This document shows, one piece after another, positions 36,060 to 44,875 of a stretch of 64,000 nt of DNA (the first letter of the stretch is position 1; each line of letters starts with the position of its first letter). The DNA is from Mucilaginibacter rubeus (GTDB lineage Bacteria > Bacteroidota > Bacteroidia > Sphingobacteriales > Sphingobacteriaceae): positions 124,001 through 188,000 of the forward strand of contig NZ_BMKD01000007.1 in assembly GCF_014643835.1 (NCBI RefSeq). The letters are read 5' to 3'. The position numbers and the translations under genes are program-made. The notes under the pieces are model-generated. The model saw only the letters and a list, made by a program, of their open reading frames with translations. It ran no database searches and was not told the DNA's origin.

Positions 36060-38483
36060 TCAATTAGCCACATCATTATTTTCAATCCTTGTTCTGTTTT
36101 TATTGATCCTGTCTTTTAAGCCTCCAAAATTGTAGTTTAAGCTGATGCTGAATGACCTGTAATAGTTCATGCTTTGGTAGGTTTGATTAAATTGAGGACC
36201 AAATGTTTTGCTTACACTGTTGCGGTATTTGGTAAACGGATTTTTGATCCCCCCAGAGATACTGAACTTATTTTTTACAATATCCTTGTTGAAATTGAAC
36301 GCGCTGTAAAAAAAGCCGTTGGTGTACCCCTGTAAACCTGTAGGGTTGTGACTATTTATACCCAAATCGGCATTCAGGGCCCAGCCATGGTTCAGGCGTA
36401 CTACGTTTGATAGCGTAGCCCCATACATCAGCAGGTTATTGTTCACTACTTTTCCACCGGCCTGGCCCTGCAGCCACAAGTACATCATGTTACCATTGAG
36501 GCTTACGTTGTAAATTTTAGTTACAGGATAACTAAGGTTAAAATTAACGCCCGCACTGCTGGCCTTGCCGGTATTAGCATAGGTAACTTGTGTAACCTGG
36601 GTGGTGCGGTCAAAATTAACTACCTGCAAATCGAGGTTGTTCATGAACGAATAGTCGAGCCCGATGTTTATTGATATTTTTTTATTGCTGCCATACCCAA
36701 GCTGGATATCGTTCAATAAAACAGGTCTCAGGTTTGGGTTACCGGTAACTTCATAATTTGGGTTTGAGCGGTCAACGTAAGGGTTAAGCCTGTTGATGCC
36801 CGGCCGCCTGATCCTTTGCGAAAAACCGAAGTTGATACTGCTTTCGTCTTTAAATCTTTTACTTACCGAAACAGAAGGAACAACGTTAAAATAATTTTGA
36901 TCGGCCACAGATGCCGTGCTCATAAAATCAGCCCGGATCACGGTTTCCTCAACCCGCACACCGGCATTGATGTTCCAACTGTTTAAAGCCAGTTGGTAGG
37001 AGTTATAAGCGCTAAACACATTTTGGGTATTGGTAAACGCGTTTGACTGCGCTGCGTCATGCTCATATAAACCGGTTGTTTCATTTAATGAGCTATAGCT
37101 AAAATCGCTGCTGTTATTTCTGAATATAGCTTTAACACCGGCATCAATGGTCATTTTATTTACCGGGGTAACAAAATCAACCTGTACAGTGTGTTCTTTA
37201 AATTTTTGTTTATCGCTTTGTTGAAAATTGGGGCCTGGGAAATTTACCCGGTCAAAAAATTGAACGTCGCCATTTTTGTTATTTGTGTTGCTGCTGTACA
37301 TGTATGAAAATGTAAGCAGCCTGTTTTTAACTCCCTTAAAGCCCAATTCATAATTGATCCCGGCATCAATGCCATGGCTGGCGGCTTTATTATTGTTTTG
37401 AAAACGGTATTGTTCAGGCTGACTATCGCCGGTTAGCAGGGACGACTGCCCGTTATGATCGGTTACACGGCTGCCATTATAATTGAACTGGGCGGATAAC
37501 AAATTCAGTGTATCTATCTGCAGACTTAATTCGGTGCCGAAATAAGCGGTTTTATTATTTGAACGCTGATAACCGTTTTGCGCCAGTGTTGTACCGGCAG
37601 CATCAACACGTTTGTTGGTATTATAGGTTTGCGGCGAATTGTTGATGCTGCCACCGCCAAAAGCAGAAACACCAAACTTGCCTTTTTTAGCCGTAACAGA
37701 ACCTCCGATGCCGGGGCCACCTGCAGGCAAGCTTTCATTGATATTTACAGAACCATTGATACCATCGTTGATTTTTTTGCTGGTGATGATGTTAATGATG
37801 CCCGCCAAACCTTCGGCATCATATTTTGATGGCGGTGTGGTGATCACCTCAATCCGCTCAATGGTTGATGCCGGGATGCTTTTTAAAACGGCTTTAAGGT
37901 TGCTTTCCAAGCTGCCGGAGGGCTTACCGTTAATAAGCACTTTAAAGCTTGAATTTCCTTTAAGCAGTAAATTATCATCCCCATCTAATGACAGGTAAGG
38001 AATTTTCCTCATCATGCTTAGTACATTATTTCCCTTACTTTCAGGATCCGCCTTCAGGTCGTAAATTATCCTGTCGGCCTTTTGCCTGATAACCGGTCTT
38101 TCGGCGGTTATGGCAACCTCTTTCAGGTTGGTCATTACATCACTCAAATAAACCGGTTTTAGCATCAGTGTTTGCTGTTGATGTGTAAGATCGAGGGCTA
38201 TTGTTTTTGAGCTATAGCCAATAGCGTTAATCGACAGTGAATAGTTTGACGGTTGTACCGAAGCAAAACTGAAAGAGCCATCGTCTTTAGTAACAGCAAC
38301 CATAATGGTTTCATTGGCAGCATTCTTTAGCCGTACGGTTATCAATGGCAAAGGCGCTTTGGTTACCGAATCAGCAATATCCCCTTTTACCTGCACCGGG
38401 GTTTGGCTATAGCTATTGAGGTTATAAATGATTAACACAGCTATCATCATGATTAACCGTATTGCTATTTGTTTAGTTTTCAT
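36060..38483 (-). CDS. TonB-dependent receptor, outer-membrane beta-barrel family
   Basis: The product has 807 residues: signal peptide (1-27), CarboxypepD_reg-like domain (about 30-115; VKGDIADSVTKAPLPLITVR), plug (about 125-235; NVLSMMRKIPYLSLDGDDNL, EVITTPPSKYDAEGLAGIIN) and OMP_b-brl_3 barrel (FGFSQRIRRPGINRLNPY). Same architecture as the receptor at 30106 but clearly diverged. No SusD or FecR neighbour. Ligand unknown. Confidence 0.88.
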   Translation of the reverse strand: MKTKQIAIRLIMMIAVLIIYNLNSYSQTPVQVKGDIADSVTKAPLPLITVRLKNAANETIMVAVTKDDGSFSFASVQPSNYSLSINAIGYSSKTIALDLTHQQQTLMLKPVYLSDVMTNLKEVAITAERPVIRQKADRIIYDLKADPESKGNNVLSMMRKIPYLSLDGDDNLLLKGNSSFKVLINGKPSGSLESNLKAVLKSIPASTIERIEVITTPPSKYDAEGLAGIINIITSKKINDGINGSVNINESLPAGGPGIGGSVTAKKGKFGVSAFGGGSINNSPQTYNTNKRVDAAGTTLAQNGYQRSNNKTAYFGTELSLQIDTLNLLSAQFNYNGSRVTDHNGQSSLLTGDSQPEQYRFQNNNKAASHGIDAGINYELGFKGVKNRLLTFSYMYSSNTNNKNGDVQFFDRVNFPGPNFQQSDKQKFKEHTVQVDFVTPVNKMTIDAGVKAIFRNNSSDFSYSSLNETTGLYEHDAAQSNAFTNTQNVFSAYNSYQLALNSWNINAGVRVEETVIRADFMSTASVADQNYFNVVPSVSVSKRFKDESSINFGFSQRIRRPGINRLNPYVDRSNPNYEVTGNPNLRPVLLNDIQLGYGSNKKISINIGLDYSFMNNLDLQVVNFDRTTQVTQVTYANTGKASSAGVNFNLSYPVTKIYNVSLNGNMMYLWLQGQAGGKVVNNNLLMYGATLSNVVRLNHGWALNADLGINSHNPTGLQGYTNGFFYSAFNFNKDIVKNKFSISGGIKNPFTKYRNSVSKTFGPQFNQTYQSMNYYRSFSISLNYNFGGLKDRINKNRTRIENNDVAN

Positions 38484-38612
38484 ATTTGTGAGTGTGTTAG
38501 ATTTTGGTTGATTTTTTAGGCAAAAGGATTCCCGGAGAGAATTTCTCTCTGTAAAATTTGATGGTACAGGCGATTAAACCACCCGCTTAGTACAATAAAT
38601 CAGGCTGATTAT

Positions 38613-38945
38613 TTAATCCTTACGGCGGCGAAGCAGCAGGTAATAGATTAGAAAGCCGGCTGAGATAAAGATCATTTCAACTCCGTAAGGAACGGGCGAA
38701 TCTTCGGCACTGTAGGGGATGAATTGCATTACTATAAAACCTATACCGGCGCAAAGGAGGATGAGCCCCCATTTTAAGGCTTCGTTGCCTGAGTTTAACT
38801 GGGCGAGAAATTTCACGCTGTTCTCATCCAGCGGCCCCGATTTAATAATGCGTTTTTTCAGCATGTAATTATAAAGGGCAAGTATGAATATAGCAATCAG
38901 TATAAAGAATATTATGATTACGATGAATGGCATTAACTGTTTCAT
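38613..38945 (-). CDS. Small membrane protein divergent from the ECF sigma gene
   Basis: The product has 110 residues with three hydrophobic segments (about 5-28, 56-75, 87-103) and a charged C-terminus (LLRRRKD). It resembles the DUF6249-type membrane proteins that sit beside sigma factor genes in Bacteroidota (tentative, recalled). It shares a symmetric control region with the ECF sigma gene, so it is a likely member of that regulon. Confidence 0.65.
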   Translation of the reverse strand: MKQLMPFIVIIIFFILIAIFILALYNYMLKKRIIKSGPLDENSVKFLAQLNSGNEALKWGLILLCAGIGFIVMQFIPYSAEDSPVPYGVEMIFISAGFLIYYLLLRRRKD

Positions 38946-38969
38946 GATCTTGTTTGTTTAAGTATTTGC

Positions 38970-39067
38970 TACAGTAGTCAACACATGCGGTACCGCGGTT
39001 GCAATTATTTTAAATATTTTTTTAATCCTTTTTTGCAACCGCTAAACCTTATATATTGACTACTGTA
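38970..39067. promoter_or_regulatory. Symmetric divergent promoter of the ECF sigma locus
   Basis: A two-part dyad: TACAGTAGTCAA (38970-38981), 13 nt, GCGGTTGCAA (38995-39004), 28-nt centre, TTGCAACCGC (39033-39042), 13 nt, TTGACTACTGTA (39056-39067). Each half reads outward as GCAACCGC-N13-TTGACTACTGTA, like a -35/-10 pair for the ECF sigma factor encoded next to it. The rightward half ends two bases before the sigma ATG at 39070, so that transcript would be nearly leaderless. Confidence 0.65.
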
Positions 39068-39069
39068 AT

Positions 39070-39627
39070 ATGTTTAATGAACACGAGGTTGTATCCAGAA
39101 TATTAAATAAAGATCTCCGGGCTTTTGAACTGCTGGTAAAGCAATACGAAAAGCTGGTTTTCTTTGTGATAAACCGGTTGGTGCAAGACCAGCAAAACAA
39201 GGAGGATATATGCCAGGAAGTTTTCATTAAGATCCACCAAAACCTGCACCGGTTTGAGTTTCAGTCGAAACTATCAACCTGGATAGCACGTATAGCCTAC
39301 TTAACCGCTGTAAACTATTTAAAAAAGAACAAGAACAATCCCCCTGCCGAATATCCAGAAAATATTGATAATTATCATTTTACAGATGAAAACCCCGAAC
39401 AGGAACTGATAAAAAAAAATACCGCAGCTTATGTTAACCTGCTTATTGAGCAAATGCCGCATCAATATAAAACAGTGTTAACGCTATACCACCTAAATGA
39501 GTTTTCATGTGCTGAGATCGAAGAGATCACGGGTATCCCGGAAGGAACAGTGAAAAGCCATCTTTTCAGGGCGCGGAAATTATTGAAAGAGAAAATTGAA
39601 AAAGACCTTAAGAAAGAAAATATATGA
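39070..39627 (+). CDS. ECF-type RNA polymerase sigma factor
   Basis: The product has 185 residues. Region 2 (about 12-90) includes DICQEVFIKIHQNLHRFEF and LSTWIARIAYLTAVNYLKK; region 4 (about 130-180) includes LYHLNEFSCAEIEEITGIPE and GTVKSHLFRARKLLKEKI. No region 3, as expected for ECF factors. The stop overlaps the downstream gene by four bases (39624-39627), the usual arrangement with an anti-sigma gene. Likely autoregulated through the flanking symmetric promoter. Confidence 0.92.
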   Translation: MFNEHEVVSRILNKDLRAFELLVKQYEKLVFFVINRLVQDQQNKEDICQEVFIKIHQNLHRFEFQSKLSTWIARIAYLTAVNYLKKNKNNPPAEYPENIDNYHFTDENPEQELIKKNTAAYVNLLIEQMPHQYKTVLTLYHLNEFSCAEIEEITGIPEGTVKSHLFRARKLLKEKIEKDLKKENI

Positions 39628-40037
39628 AAGAGCTGGATGACGACGAATTACAGGAACTATTGAACAGCGGCTTGGTTCCGGATAACAAAACACTTTCGGA
39701 AGAAGATAAGAACGACCTGCTCGCTTATCAAAACTTATTTACCGCACTGGGTACCGAGCCAAAAGAAGGCCTGCCTATGAGTTTTGCCGCTAACGTTAGG
39801 AGAAAACTGCAGGAGCAAATCAACCGTAAAAACGATCTGCGCTTTAACCTGCTGGCGTTGGGTATCTTTGCTGCGGGATTAACGCTGGCTTACGGCCTGC
39901 TTTCTGCTATCAGTCCCGAAAGTGGCGATATGTTTCTAAATGCTACGATCAGCTTTAAATGGCTGTTATTAACACTGGTTGCAGGATTTGTGGGCTATCT
40001 TTTTATTGATCAGAGATTGGTAAACAGGAGTTATTAA
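39624..40037 (+). CDS. Candidate membrane anti-sigma factor
   Basis: The product has 137 residues: a cytoplasmic, acidic helical N-terminus (1-70; MKELDDDELQELLNSGLVPD, then FAANVRRKL) followed by two membrane helices (about 76-95 and 110-129). The position and translational coupling behind an ECF sigma gene suggest an anti-sigma role. It lacks a recognisable H-x3-C-x2-C zinc motif and any large periplasmic sensor domain, so the assignment rests on context. Confidence 0.7.
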   Translation: MKELDDDELQELLNSGLVPDNKTLSEEDKNDLLAYQNLFTALGTEPKEGLPMSFAANVRRKLQEQINRKNDLRFNLLALGIFAAGLTLAYGLLSAISPESGDMFLNATISFKWLLLTLVAGFVGYLFIDQRLVNRSY

Positions 40038-40204
40038 GAACTGGGAAACGTAGAGATCATCATTGCGGATGGGGGTTAACAGGGTTAACACAAATTCAGA
40101 AACAAACTATCAAGTAACTGATAATCAATTAAATAAAACACAACAGGGGTTACACATCTCACAATGCGCAGAGCGGGCTTACATGTTTTGCAACCTGCAA
40201 ACGG

Positions 40205-40225
40205 GAGACGCATGTGATGCGTCTC
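40205..40225. repeat. GAGACGCAT hairpin
   Basis: GAGACGCAT-gtg-ATGCGTCTC, a single hairpin related to the 17285-17382 pair. It lies ten bases from the 3' end of the NlpC/P60 gene and may act as its terminator. Confidence 0.7.
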
Positions 40226-40235
40226 TACATTAAGA

Positions 40236-40877
40236 TTAACGGGCTTCTTCTAACGTATCAGGAACAGCATCTTCGTCCTCTTCCTGTGGTTGAGGCTCTT
40301 CCTTAAACACACGGATGGTTTTAATATACCTGCGCTGGTAACGATCATTCATGGCGGTTTCAGTAACGCCATTTTCATCACCCGATGTAGAATGGATAAA
40401 CACCAATGGTTCACCAGGTTGTGATATCACAATACCAATATGCCCTGCACTGTGGTAATTGTGACTGCGGGTTCCGGTAAACAAAATCAGATCGCCAAAT
40501 TTGGCGTCTTTAATATCAATCCCCTTAACCGGCGCAAAATCCGATGAACTGCGGGGAATAGAGATGCCGAAATGAGTAAAAACATAATTAACAAAACCCG
40601 AGCAATCAAAACCTTTTTCCGGGTTGCTTGAACCATACCGATACCTGATGCCTTTCAGGGTTTGGGCAAATTCAACCAGCTCGTCGGGTGTGGTTTCGCC
40701 AGTTTCATAATTGGCCTCAACTTCGGCATAATGATGCCTCAACCTCGCATGGCTATGCAATTTTACCGTTTTATTTGCTTTATGTTTTTTTGATGCGTGA
40801 AGTACGGCAGGCTTTGCCGGCTTCATAAGTGATAAACAAGCTACAAGGAGGAGTTTGGAACCAATTACAACATGCAT
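40236..40877 (-). CDS. NlpC/P60 (C40) cell-wall peptidase
   Basis: Start chosen at ATG 40877 (MHVVIGSKLLLVACLSLM, a signal peptide); an upstream GTG at 40904 adds nine residues. The product has 213 residues: signal, basic linker rich in H/K, then the catalytic domain (about 75-190) with FDCSGFVNYVF (nucleophile Cys), SAGHIGIVIS (His) and FIHSTSG (second His). Predicted to cleave peptide cross-bridges or stem peptides of peptidoglycan. The acidic C-terminal tail (EEPQPQEEDEDAVPD) is unusual. Confidence 0.9.
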   Translation of the reverse strand: MHVVIGSKLLLVACLSLMKPAKPAVLHASKKHKANKTVKLHSHARLRHHYAEVEANYETGETTPDELVEFAQTLKGIRYRYGSSNPEKGFDCSGFVNYVFTHFGISIPRSSSDFAPVKGIDIKDAKFGDLILFTGTRSHNYHSAGHIGIVISQPGEPLVFIHSTSGDENGVTETAMNDRYQRRYIKTIRVFKEEPQPQEEDEDAVPDTLEEAR

Positions 40878-41120
40878 GTTGTAATGATAAGTAAAAATTT
40901 CCACGGATAGTAATCAAAATGTAAAAAAGACGGCAGGGGGCTAATACTATTATTTCATTTACTTCATCAAAACGTAAAATGGGTGTTAAATAACAGATGT
41001 TAAAAACATCATTTACAATCCCCGTGAGACTAAGTTCAACTCGCCTGTATGCTAATTGAGCAGTAAAGCCCTTAACTAAAGCCCAAAAACGACAACATTT
41101 TAAAACCGGTATTCCATTAC

Positions 41121-41402
41121 TTGTTTAGATTATATGGCGTAGCCTCGTTCATGACCGTACAAAGGATAAAAGAGGTCAGCATCACAAAAGTGCTTGGTGC
41201 CACTGCCGCCAGCATCGTTTATTTGTTCAAAAAAATGCATCAATGGCTGCAATCTTATGTTTATCGCATCAACATTAGCTGACTACTATTTGCTGCCGGC
41301 GGAATAACTGCAATAATTATTGCAATGGCAACAATGGGTTTCCGGGCAATAAAGGCGGCAATGGCTAACCCGGTGACGAATTTTGGAAATGAATGCTATT
41401 GC
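41121..41402 (+). pseudogene. Remnant of a MacB/FtsX-type ABC transporter permease (C-terminal part)
   Basis: Translation in the frame of 41151 gives YGVASFMTVQRIKEVSITKV, LGATAASIVYLFKK, then MHQWLQSYVYRINIS, a TGA stop at the usual Trp of ISWW, then LLFAAGGITAI..GFRAIKAAMANPVTNFGNE. This is the last quarter of a MacB-like permease (consensus ASFMTxQRxKEIGIRKVLGA ... FQAIKAAxANPVKSLRxE). Intact genes have about 20 more residues between YLF and MHQW, so it carries an internal deletion and a nonsense mutation. No N-terminal part is nearby. Confidence 0.88.
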
Positions 41403-41422
41403 TCAAGGGATACATTCCAACA

Positions 41423-41812
41423 TTATTGGGTCTTATTAATTATAGATATATTGCTTTTATTTATCTCTACATCAAATAACGCCATAGAAGGAATGGCATT
41501 ATTTGATGCATCCCTGGCTGGATTCCATGCGGGTGCTTCCTTTATTAAGGACCTCAATTTTTGGATTATAGCATTGTTGTCAAATGATTCCTCCGAAAAT
41601 TGCCTTGTTATCAATGGTTTCAATAGTTTTCCCTCAGTTGAAACTTCGCTTCGGTATGAAAGCCTGATTGTATAGCCTTTCGGAATAATTTTGGTGATCT
41701 GATTCTTTAAGGAATCTGCGAATGCTGTTGTGATGGCCGGTAATTTATAAGACTGCGCCCAAATAGATTGAGAAAGAAATATTATAAATATCAAAACCAC
41801 ATTTTTTTTCAT
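41423..41812 (-). CDS. Small secreted protein of unknown function
   Basis: The product has 129 residues with a signal peptide (1-19, FLSQSIWAQ). The mature part (IIPKGYTIRLSYRSEVSTEG, IIQKLRSLIKEAPAWNPARD) has no recognised family. Its 3' end touches the permease remnant. A terminator was not identified. Confidence 0.6.
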   Translation of the reverse strand: MKKNVVLIFIIFLSQSIWAQSYKLPAITTAFADSLKNQITKIIPKGYTIRLSYRSEVSTEGKLLKPLITRQFSEESFDNNAIIQKLRSLIKEAPAWNPARDASNNAIPSMALFDVEINKSNISIINKTQ

Positions 41813-42083
41813 GCCTTAAAATTATAAAAACTGAGTGCAATTTTCTATTCCAAATTCCCCGTCAATATCAATTGGTCGTTTAAAATTAACCGGAGAGTTT
41901 TTCGTTAAACAGGGATTGTAATTAACGCAACCAGAATCCTTTTATCTCCTAAATTAATCGTTAAATAAAATAATCTGTGGTAAAATTATTAACAACCCTT
42001 GAAAAAAGGCAGGTCAGCGCGTAAACTTGTTTTTCAAATAAAAAGCCTCAAATCTTTCGATTCAAGGCTTTTCATTTTCTTCG
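41813..42083. other. Intergenic region before the second tRNA-fMet
   Basis: 270 bp, AT-rich. Only the tRNA terminator hairpin (AAAAGCCT / AGGCTTTT, 42041-42072) is recognised. Confidence 0.5.
42041..42072 (-). terminator. Intrinsic terminator of the second tRNA-fMet gene
   Basis: Same stem AAAAGCCT / AGGCTTTT and nearly the same loop as at 34550-34581, placed about 12 bases past the tRNA 3' end on the minus strand. Confidence 0.75.
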
Positions 42084-42156
<73 letters not shown>

Positions 42157-42244
42157 CTGTATTTGTGCTATATATTTGAGATCCGGCCATAACCCCGGAA
42201 AGGTGCTTCCAATTATCAAAATGCAAATTTGCACTCCGTTTTAA

Positions 42245-42283
42245 TTGGACTGCAAAGATATAATTCGTTTCTTTGCAGTCCAA
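42245..42283. promoter_or_regulatory. Dyad-symmetric back-to-back promoter for era and tRNA-fMet
   Basis: Perfect 13-bp inverted repeat TTGGACTGCAAAG-N13-CTTTGCAGTCCAA. On the minus strand it reads TTG-N20-TATCTTTG, a full match to the Bacteroidota -33/-7 consensus, aimed at the tRNA. On the plus strand it reads TTG-N20-TTTCTTTG (one mismatch), 22 bp before the era ATG. The two promoters overlap almost completely. Confidence 0.7.
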
Positions 42284-42305
42284 ATATATTTTTAATTATT
42301 TTTTT

Positions 42306-43181
42306 ATGGCTCATCAGGCAGGTTTTGTAAGTATAATAGGTAAACCCAACGCAGGGAAATCAACCCTTATGAACGCGCTAGTGGGCGAAAAAATGTCCAT
42401 CATCACCCCTAAAGCGCAGACTACACGCCACCGCATTTTGGGTATTGTGAATGACGAAAACTACCAGATCGTGTTTTCGGACACCCCTGGTGTTATCAAA
42501 CCGCACTACGCCCTGCACGAAAGCATGATGCACCAGGTTGACGGCTCTATTGTTGATGCCGACCTTATTTTGCTGGTTACCGACATTTATGAGGAATATG
42601 ATGAAGCAGACGTTCTTAAAAAATTGGAGCGTTCATCAGCGCCTCTTGCCGTACTCATCAACAAAATTGACCAAAGCGATGAAGAAACCGTAAAAAAGAA
42701 AGTTGAATTTTGGCAGGAAAAATTAAACCCTAAAGCCATCTTCGCCATATCGGCACTGCATGGCCACAACATCAAGGCCATTATGGATTTCGTGATCGAA
42801 AACCTGCCGGAGCATGCCGCTTATTACGAAAAAGATGCGTTAACTGACCGTAACGACCGCTTCTTCGCTTCAGAAATGATCCGCGAACAGGTGTTTAAGC
42901 AATACAAGAAAGAAATTCCGTACAGCACCGAGGTTATTGTAACCGCCTTTATTGAGGGCGAAAAGCTTTACCGCATCAGCGCCGAGATTATTGTGGAACG
43001 CGAATCGCAAAAGAACATCATCATAGGCAAGGGCGGCGAAATGTTAAAAATTACCGGCACCTATGCCCGCCGCGCCATGGAAGACTTTTTTCAGCAAAAG
43101 GTTTTCTTGGAAATGTTTGTAAAAGTGATCCCCGACTGGCGTACCAAAAAGAATTACCTCAAACAATTCGGGTACGAATAG
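42306..43181 (+). CDS. era: GTPase Era
   Basis: Start chosen at ATG 42306 (MAHQAGFVSIIGKPNAGKST); the ATG at 42273 lies inside the promoter dyad. The product has 291 residues, normal for Era. G1 GKPNAGKST, G2 TPKAQTTRHR, G3 DTPGV, G4 NKID, then a C-terminal KH domain with the GKGGEMLK loop. Era binds the 3' end of 16S rRNA and aids small-subunit maturation. der follows 161 bp downstream. Confidence 0.96.
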   Translation: MAHQAGFVSIIGKPNAGKSTLMNALVGEKMSIITPKAQTTRHRILGIVNDENYQIVFSDTPGVIKPHYALHESMMHQVDGSIVDADLILLVTDIYEEYDEADVLKKLERSSAPLAVLINKIDQSDEETVKKKVEFWQEKLNPKAIFAISALHGHNIKAIMDFVIENLPEHAAYYEKDALTDRNDRFFASEMIREQVFKQYKKEIPYSTEVIVTAFIEGEKLYRISAEIIVERESQKNIIIGKGGEMLKITGTYARRAMEDFFQQKVFLEMFVKVIPDWRTKKNYLKQFGYE

Positions 43182-43184
43182 AAA

Positions 43185-43335
43185 GAACAGAATCAAGACT
43201 TTTAGAATCAAGATGCAGGATAATCCAACATCTTGATTTATCATTAATAAAAATTAAAAATTTCGTAGAAGCATTTGTTAAGTTAGATAGATTTGTATTC
43301 CTGAATCTTGATTTCTTGCATCCTGACTCTTAATA
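43185..43335. repeat. Imperfect inverted repeat (AATCAAGA family)
   Basis: AGAATCAAGATGCAGGAT near 43203 is mirrored imperfectly by ATCCTGACTC and CTTGATTTCTTGCATCCTGA near 43308-43330. Related to the stronger element at 50231-50346. It lies between era and der. Confidence 0.6.
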
Positions 43336-43342
43336 AAAAAGC

Positions 43343-44644
43343 ATGAGTAACATAGTAGCCATTGTGGGCAGGCCCAACGTAGGCAAATCAACATTATATA
43401 ACCGTTTAACCGAAAGCCGCAAGGCCATTGTTGATGACTTTAGCGGTGTCACGCGCGACAGGCATTACGGCGTTGCCGAGTGGCTTAACCACAATTTTAC
43501 CGTTATTGATACAGGCGGCTATGTAGCCAATTCCGACGATGTTTTTGAAACCGCCATTCGCGAACAGGTTGATATTGCCATTGAGGAAGCTTCAGTGATC
43601 CTTTTTGTTGTTGATGTTACAACCGGCATCACCGATCTGGACGATGAGATTGCCAACCGCCTGCGCAAAAGCAACAAACCTGTTTTTGTGGTAGTGAACA
43701 AGCTGGACAATAACAACCAGGTTGCCGATGCCATGGTGTTTTACAGCTTCGGCCTTGGCGAAATCTACAGCATTTCATCAATGACCGGCTCAGGTACCGG
43801 CGAACTGCTCGACGAAGTGGTAAAACACTTTGAAGACGAAGTACTTGAAGAAAACACCCGCCCTAGATATGCCATTGTCGGTCGCCCTAATGTGGGTAAA
43901 TCATCTATCATTAACGCACTTATCGGTAAGGACCGTAACATTGTTACCCCTATTGCCGGTACCACCCGCGACTCTATCCATATCCATTATAACCAGTATG
44001 GTCATGATTTTATGCTGATAGATACTGCCGGGATGCGTAAAAAAACCAAGGTTAAAGAAAACATTGAGTTTTACTCGGTAATGCGCACCATCAAAGCGCT
44101 GGAAGAAGCCGATGTAATTATCCTGATGATTGATGCTGTTGAAGGCTTTGAATCGCAGGACATCAATATCTTCCACCTGGCCGAAAAGAACAAAAAAGGC
44201 GTGATGATTGTGGTAAACAAATGGGATTTGATTGAGAAGAACAATAAAACCGTCAAAGTATTTGAAGAGCAGATCCGCGATAAAATTGCTCCCTTTAGCG
44301 ATGTGCCTATTGTATTTACTTCTGTTACCGAAAAGCAAAGGGTACTAAAGGTGTTAGACGTAGCCAACCAGGTTTACCAAAACCGCGCACGTAAAATCCC
44401 GACTTCCAAACTGAACGAGGTGATGCTGCCTATCATCGAAAACTATCCTCCGCCATCAATAAAAGGTAAATACGTTAAAATAAAATACATTACCCAAATT
44501 GCCGGCACTTCGCCAATGTTTGCCTTTTTCTGCAATTTGCCGCAATACGTAAAGGAGCCTTATTATAGGTTTATCGAAAATAAGCTCCGCGAAAATTTTG
44601 ATTTTTCGGGCGCCCCGGTGCAGGTATGGTTCAGGCAGAAGTAA
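43343..44644 (+). CDS. der: GTPase Der (EngA)
   Basis: The product has 433 residues with two tandem G domains: first GRPNVGKST (8-16) with DTGGY and NKLD, second GRPNVGKSS (about 179-187) with DTAGM and NKWD, then a C-terminal KH-like domain ([20 protein letters not shown]). Der is essential for large-subunit assembly. Pairing of era and der, both ribosome-assembly GTPases, is common in Bacteroidota. Confidence 0.97.
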   Translation: MSNIVAIVGRPNVGKSTLYNRLTESRKAIVDDFSGVTRDRHYGVAEWLNHNFTVIDTGGYVANSDDVFETAIREQVDIAIEEASVILFVVDVTTGITDLDDEIANRLRKSNKPVFVVVNKLDNNNQVADAMVFYSFGLGEIYSISSMTGSGTGELLDEVVKHFEDEVLEENTRPRYAIVGRPNVGKSSIINALIGKDRNIVTPIAGTTRDSIHIHYNQYGHDFMLIDTAGMRKKTKVKENIEFYSVMRTIKALEEADVIILMIDAVEGFESQDINIFHLAEKNKKGVMIVVNKWDLIEKNNKTVKVFEEQIRDKIAPFSDVPIVFTSVTEKQRVLKVLDVANQVYQNRARKIPTSKLNEVMLPIIENYPPPSIKGKYVKIKYITQIAGTSPMFAFFCNLPQYVKEPYYRFIENKLRENFDFSGAPVQVWFRQK

Positions 44645-44720
44645 GAACCTTGATTTTTAGGATTTGAGGATTACCTTGAATTTGATCTATCAAATCCAGA
44701 CTTACAAAGTTTCACCACCG

Positions 44721-44802
44721 CGTCATTGCGAGGCACGAAGCAATCTCCTATTTGAAGGTACGCCCTGCTTAGTCCGCGATTGCTTCGTTCCTCGCAATGA
44801 CG
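44721..44802. repeat. REPIN-like element (CGTCATTGCGAGG family), copy 1
   Basis: CGTCATTGCGAGGCACGAAG..CAATC at the left is mirrored by GATTG..CTTCGTTCCTCGCAATGACG at the right, followed by TTTTTT. About 30 bp of unique sequence separates the arms. Copy 2 is at 56501-56595. Confidence 0.88.
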
Positions 44803-44875
44803 TTTTTTACCCCCTCGTTGTTACGTTTCCATCTCCCGCTCCGTAATACCACTAAACCTCAATACTTTACACTTC

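Noticed and set aside
36060-40037. FecI/FecR-type iron-uptake regulation of the TonB receptor
   Set aside because: The second gene behind the sigma factor has no FecR-like periplasmic domain, and the receptor lacks a visible N-terminal signalling (STN) domain and is on the other side of an unrelated gene.
41325-41675. A 116-residue plus-strand open frame
   Set aside because: Its first part is the tail of the permease remnant and the rest is antisense to the secreted-protein gene at 41423-41812.
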